From Bacilli bacterium (GTDB lineage: Bacteria; Bacillota_I; Bacilli_A; RFN20; CAG-288), in the NCBI GenBank assembly GCA_022647725.1, contig JALCLG010000001.1:254931-318930 (forward strand): a DNA stretch of 64,000 nt, written 5' to 3'. The notes beneath the pieces were generated by a model. That model searched no databases, had not been told where the DNA came from, and saw only the letters and a program-made list of their open reading frames with translations. Position 1 is the stretch's first letter; the number at the start of each line of letters is the position of its first letter. Positions 63,071-64,000 of this stretch are shown piece by piece. The position numbers were made by a program, and so were the translations under genes.

Positions 63071-64000
63071 TTAGTTCTTCTTCGGCTCGTCAACGATGGT
63101 CTCTGTCTTGGTCTCAGCGACCGGTTTCATAGCCTCTTCCGGCTTATCGGCAGGCTTGCCATCCGGAACCGGAGCAGCGGCCGGCTGCTGATCAGCGGCA
63201 GCCATCTGCATGCTCATGGCAGCGAACATATCGTTGAGGCGGTTCTGAGTCGCCGAAAGGATCTTGTCGAAATAGGAGGTGAACATGGCGAAATACGCCT
63301 GAGTATTGGTGGTCGTCTTCTTGCCGGTGAAGATATCGCAATCGGCATAGACCTGCTCCCGGGCAAAACGGAAGTCCGGATCCTTCTCGCCGTAGCTGTT
63401 GAGGACCGTCACCATATCCTGATTGAGCTCATGGAACTCATTCTCGACCATACGGAAGCTGGGATCATTGCGGACGTTGAATTCAGGATCCTGCTTCGGA
63501 TCGATGCCGTTATGGCTCTTGGAATAGCTGTCGACATAGACATCGGCCGTCTGATTCAGCTCAATGAACTTGTTGGAGATGAGGATGCAGCTGATCTTGC
63601 CGCCGAAGGCATGATAATAGCGGATATCCGTATTGACGAGATCCTCGAAATCCTTGCTTAAGGAATTCTTCTCGGCCAGGAACTTCATGGCCGACGAGAT
63701 GAAGGCCTCAAGATAAGCCCGTAACTTGGTGATGGTGGTGAAAAGCTCGATGACAAGGCTGGGTTCGACATGGACCACGCCATTGATATCGACGGTGACG
63801 ATACGGCCCGGATCGCCGTAGACATCCTCGATGAAGTAATGCATATCATCGAAGAGTTCCTTGCCGGCATCGCCGTTCCGTTCGCAGTTGGCAAAGAAAG
63901 GAGAACCTTCACTGGTTAAGACCGTCAGCGCCTGTAACCGGTTGGCCCGTTCTTCCTTGGAGAAGCCATTGGCACTCCGCGGAGGCAGGCAATACCATAA
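63071..64000 (-). CDS. Hypothetical protein, 5' end outside window
   Basis: The frame is open through the right edge (codons before 63844 are LWYCLPPRSANGFSKEERAN and on), so the start is not in the window. The visible 310 residues are soluble and mostly helical, with a late MAAADQQPAAAPVPDGK Pro/Ala linker and an acidic tail. No family recognised. The downstream membrane protein may be its anchor or partner. Confidence 0.65.
   Translation of the reverse strand, partial: LWYCLPPRSANGFSKEERANRLQALTVLTSEGSPFFANCERNGDAGKELFDDMHYFIEDVYGDPGRIVTVDINGVVHVEPSLVIELFTTITKLRAYLEAFISSAMKFLAEKNSLSKDFEDLVNTDIRYYHAFGGKISCILISNKFIELNQTADVYVDSYSKSHNGIDPKQDPEFNVRNDPSFRMVENEFHELNQDMVTVLNSYGEKDPDFRFAREQVYADCDIFTGKKTTTNTQAYFAMFTSYFDKILSATQNRLNDMFAAMSMQMAAADQQPAAAPVPDGKPADKPEEAMKPVAETKTETIVDEPKKN

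Noticed and set aside
1..64000. rRNA, tRNA, transposase, integrase or phage genes
   Set aside because: I looked for cloverleaf-like segments, DDE or recombinase motifs and phage structural genes and found none that I could support.

Overview
The window reads as chromosome of a Gram-positive, probably gut-associated anaerobe of the Bacillota (Bacilli/Erysipelotrichia side). The reasons are AGGAG-type ribosome sites, TTGnnn-TATAAT promoters, many Lys/Ser/Thr/Ala-linker lipoproteins with a lipobox, an oxygen-sensitive type of serine dehydratase, an ECF-type S component, AsnA, and a B. subtilis-like threonine operon with a PheB-type ACT protein. TGA is used as a stop, so this is the standard code and not the Mycoplasma code. 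I saw no rRNA, tRNA, CRISPR array, phage module or insertion sequence. The genus cannot be named from the sequence alone.

Layout. 1-2.1 kb: 5' part of a surface lipoprotein with GLUG-like and InlB-B-like repeats (runs off the left edge). 2.3-5.4 kb: ZIP metal transporter, acyl-CoA ligase-like enzyme, ECF S component. 5.5-9.7 kb: a phosphorelay set: free HPt protein, a structured non-coding stretch, a small exported protein, a soluble hybrid histidine kinase and a NarL-type regulator. 9.7-12.6 kb: a membrane-anchored XRE regulator and a Na/Pi cotransporter. 12.7-16.9 kb: a tight minus-strand operon (TetR, frameshifted small membrane protein, AsnA, hydrolase, GT-B-like protein), divergent from a GH2 glycosidase (17.0-19.4). 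19.6-28.5 kb: an island of five lipoproteins. 28.7-36.5 kb: CCA-adding enzyme, then an aspartate-to-threonine operon with a fused threonine synthase-homoserine kinase, an HTH-ACT protein, homoserine dehydrogenase, Asd and aspartokinase. The aspartokinase runs without a stop into the tail of a convergent lipoprotein gene. 38-45 kb: RluA-type pseudouridine synthase, cysteine synthase, serine dehydratase, pyrophosphatase, AmmeMemoRadiSam pair plus MsrA, and a Cys-cluster protein. 45.5-54.4 kb: LysR/antiporter pair and a sugar region with a second GH2 and two MFS carriers, both interrupted by single-base frameshifts. 54.5-58.4 kb: hypB, a 940-residue Fe-S flavoprotein, hypA, with no hydrogenase in view. 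58.6-64 kb: small hypothetical genes, an XRE gene and a helical-repeat gene (both frameshifted), a MazG-like enzyme, a tiny basic protein, and a partial gene off the right edge.

Main themes are amino-acid metabolism (Asp to Thr, Asn, Cys, Ser), beta-glycoside use, surface lipoproteins, and metal or redox biology. The points most worth checking are the hypB/flavoprotein/hypA operon, the ThrC-ThrB fusion, the tail-to-tail merger of lysC with a lipoprotein gene, the repeat-protein cluster at 59.3-60.6 kb, the recurring single-base frameshifts, and several genes whose -10 box lies almost at the start codon.
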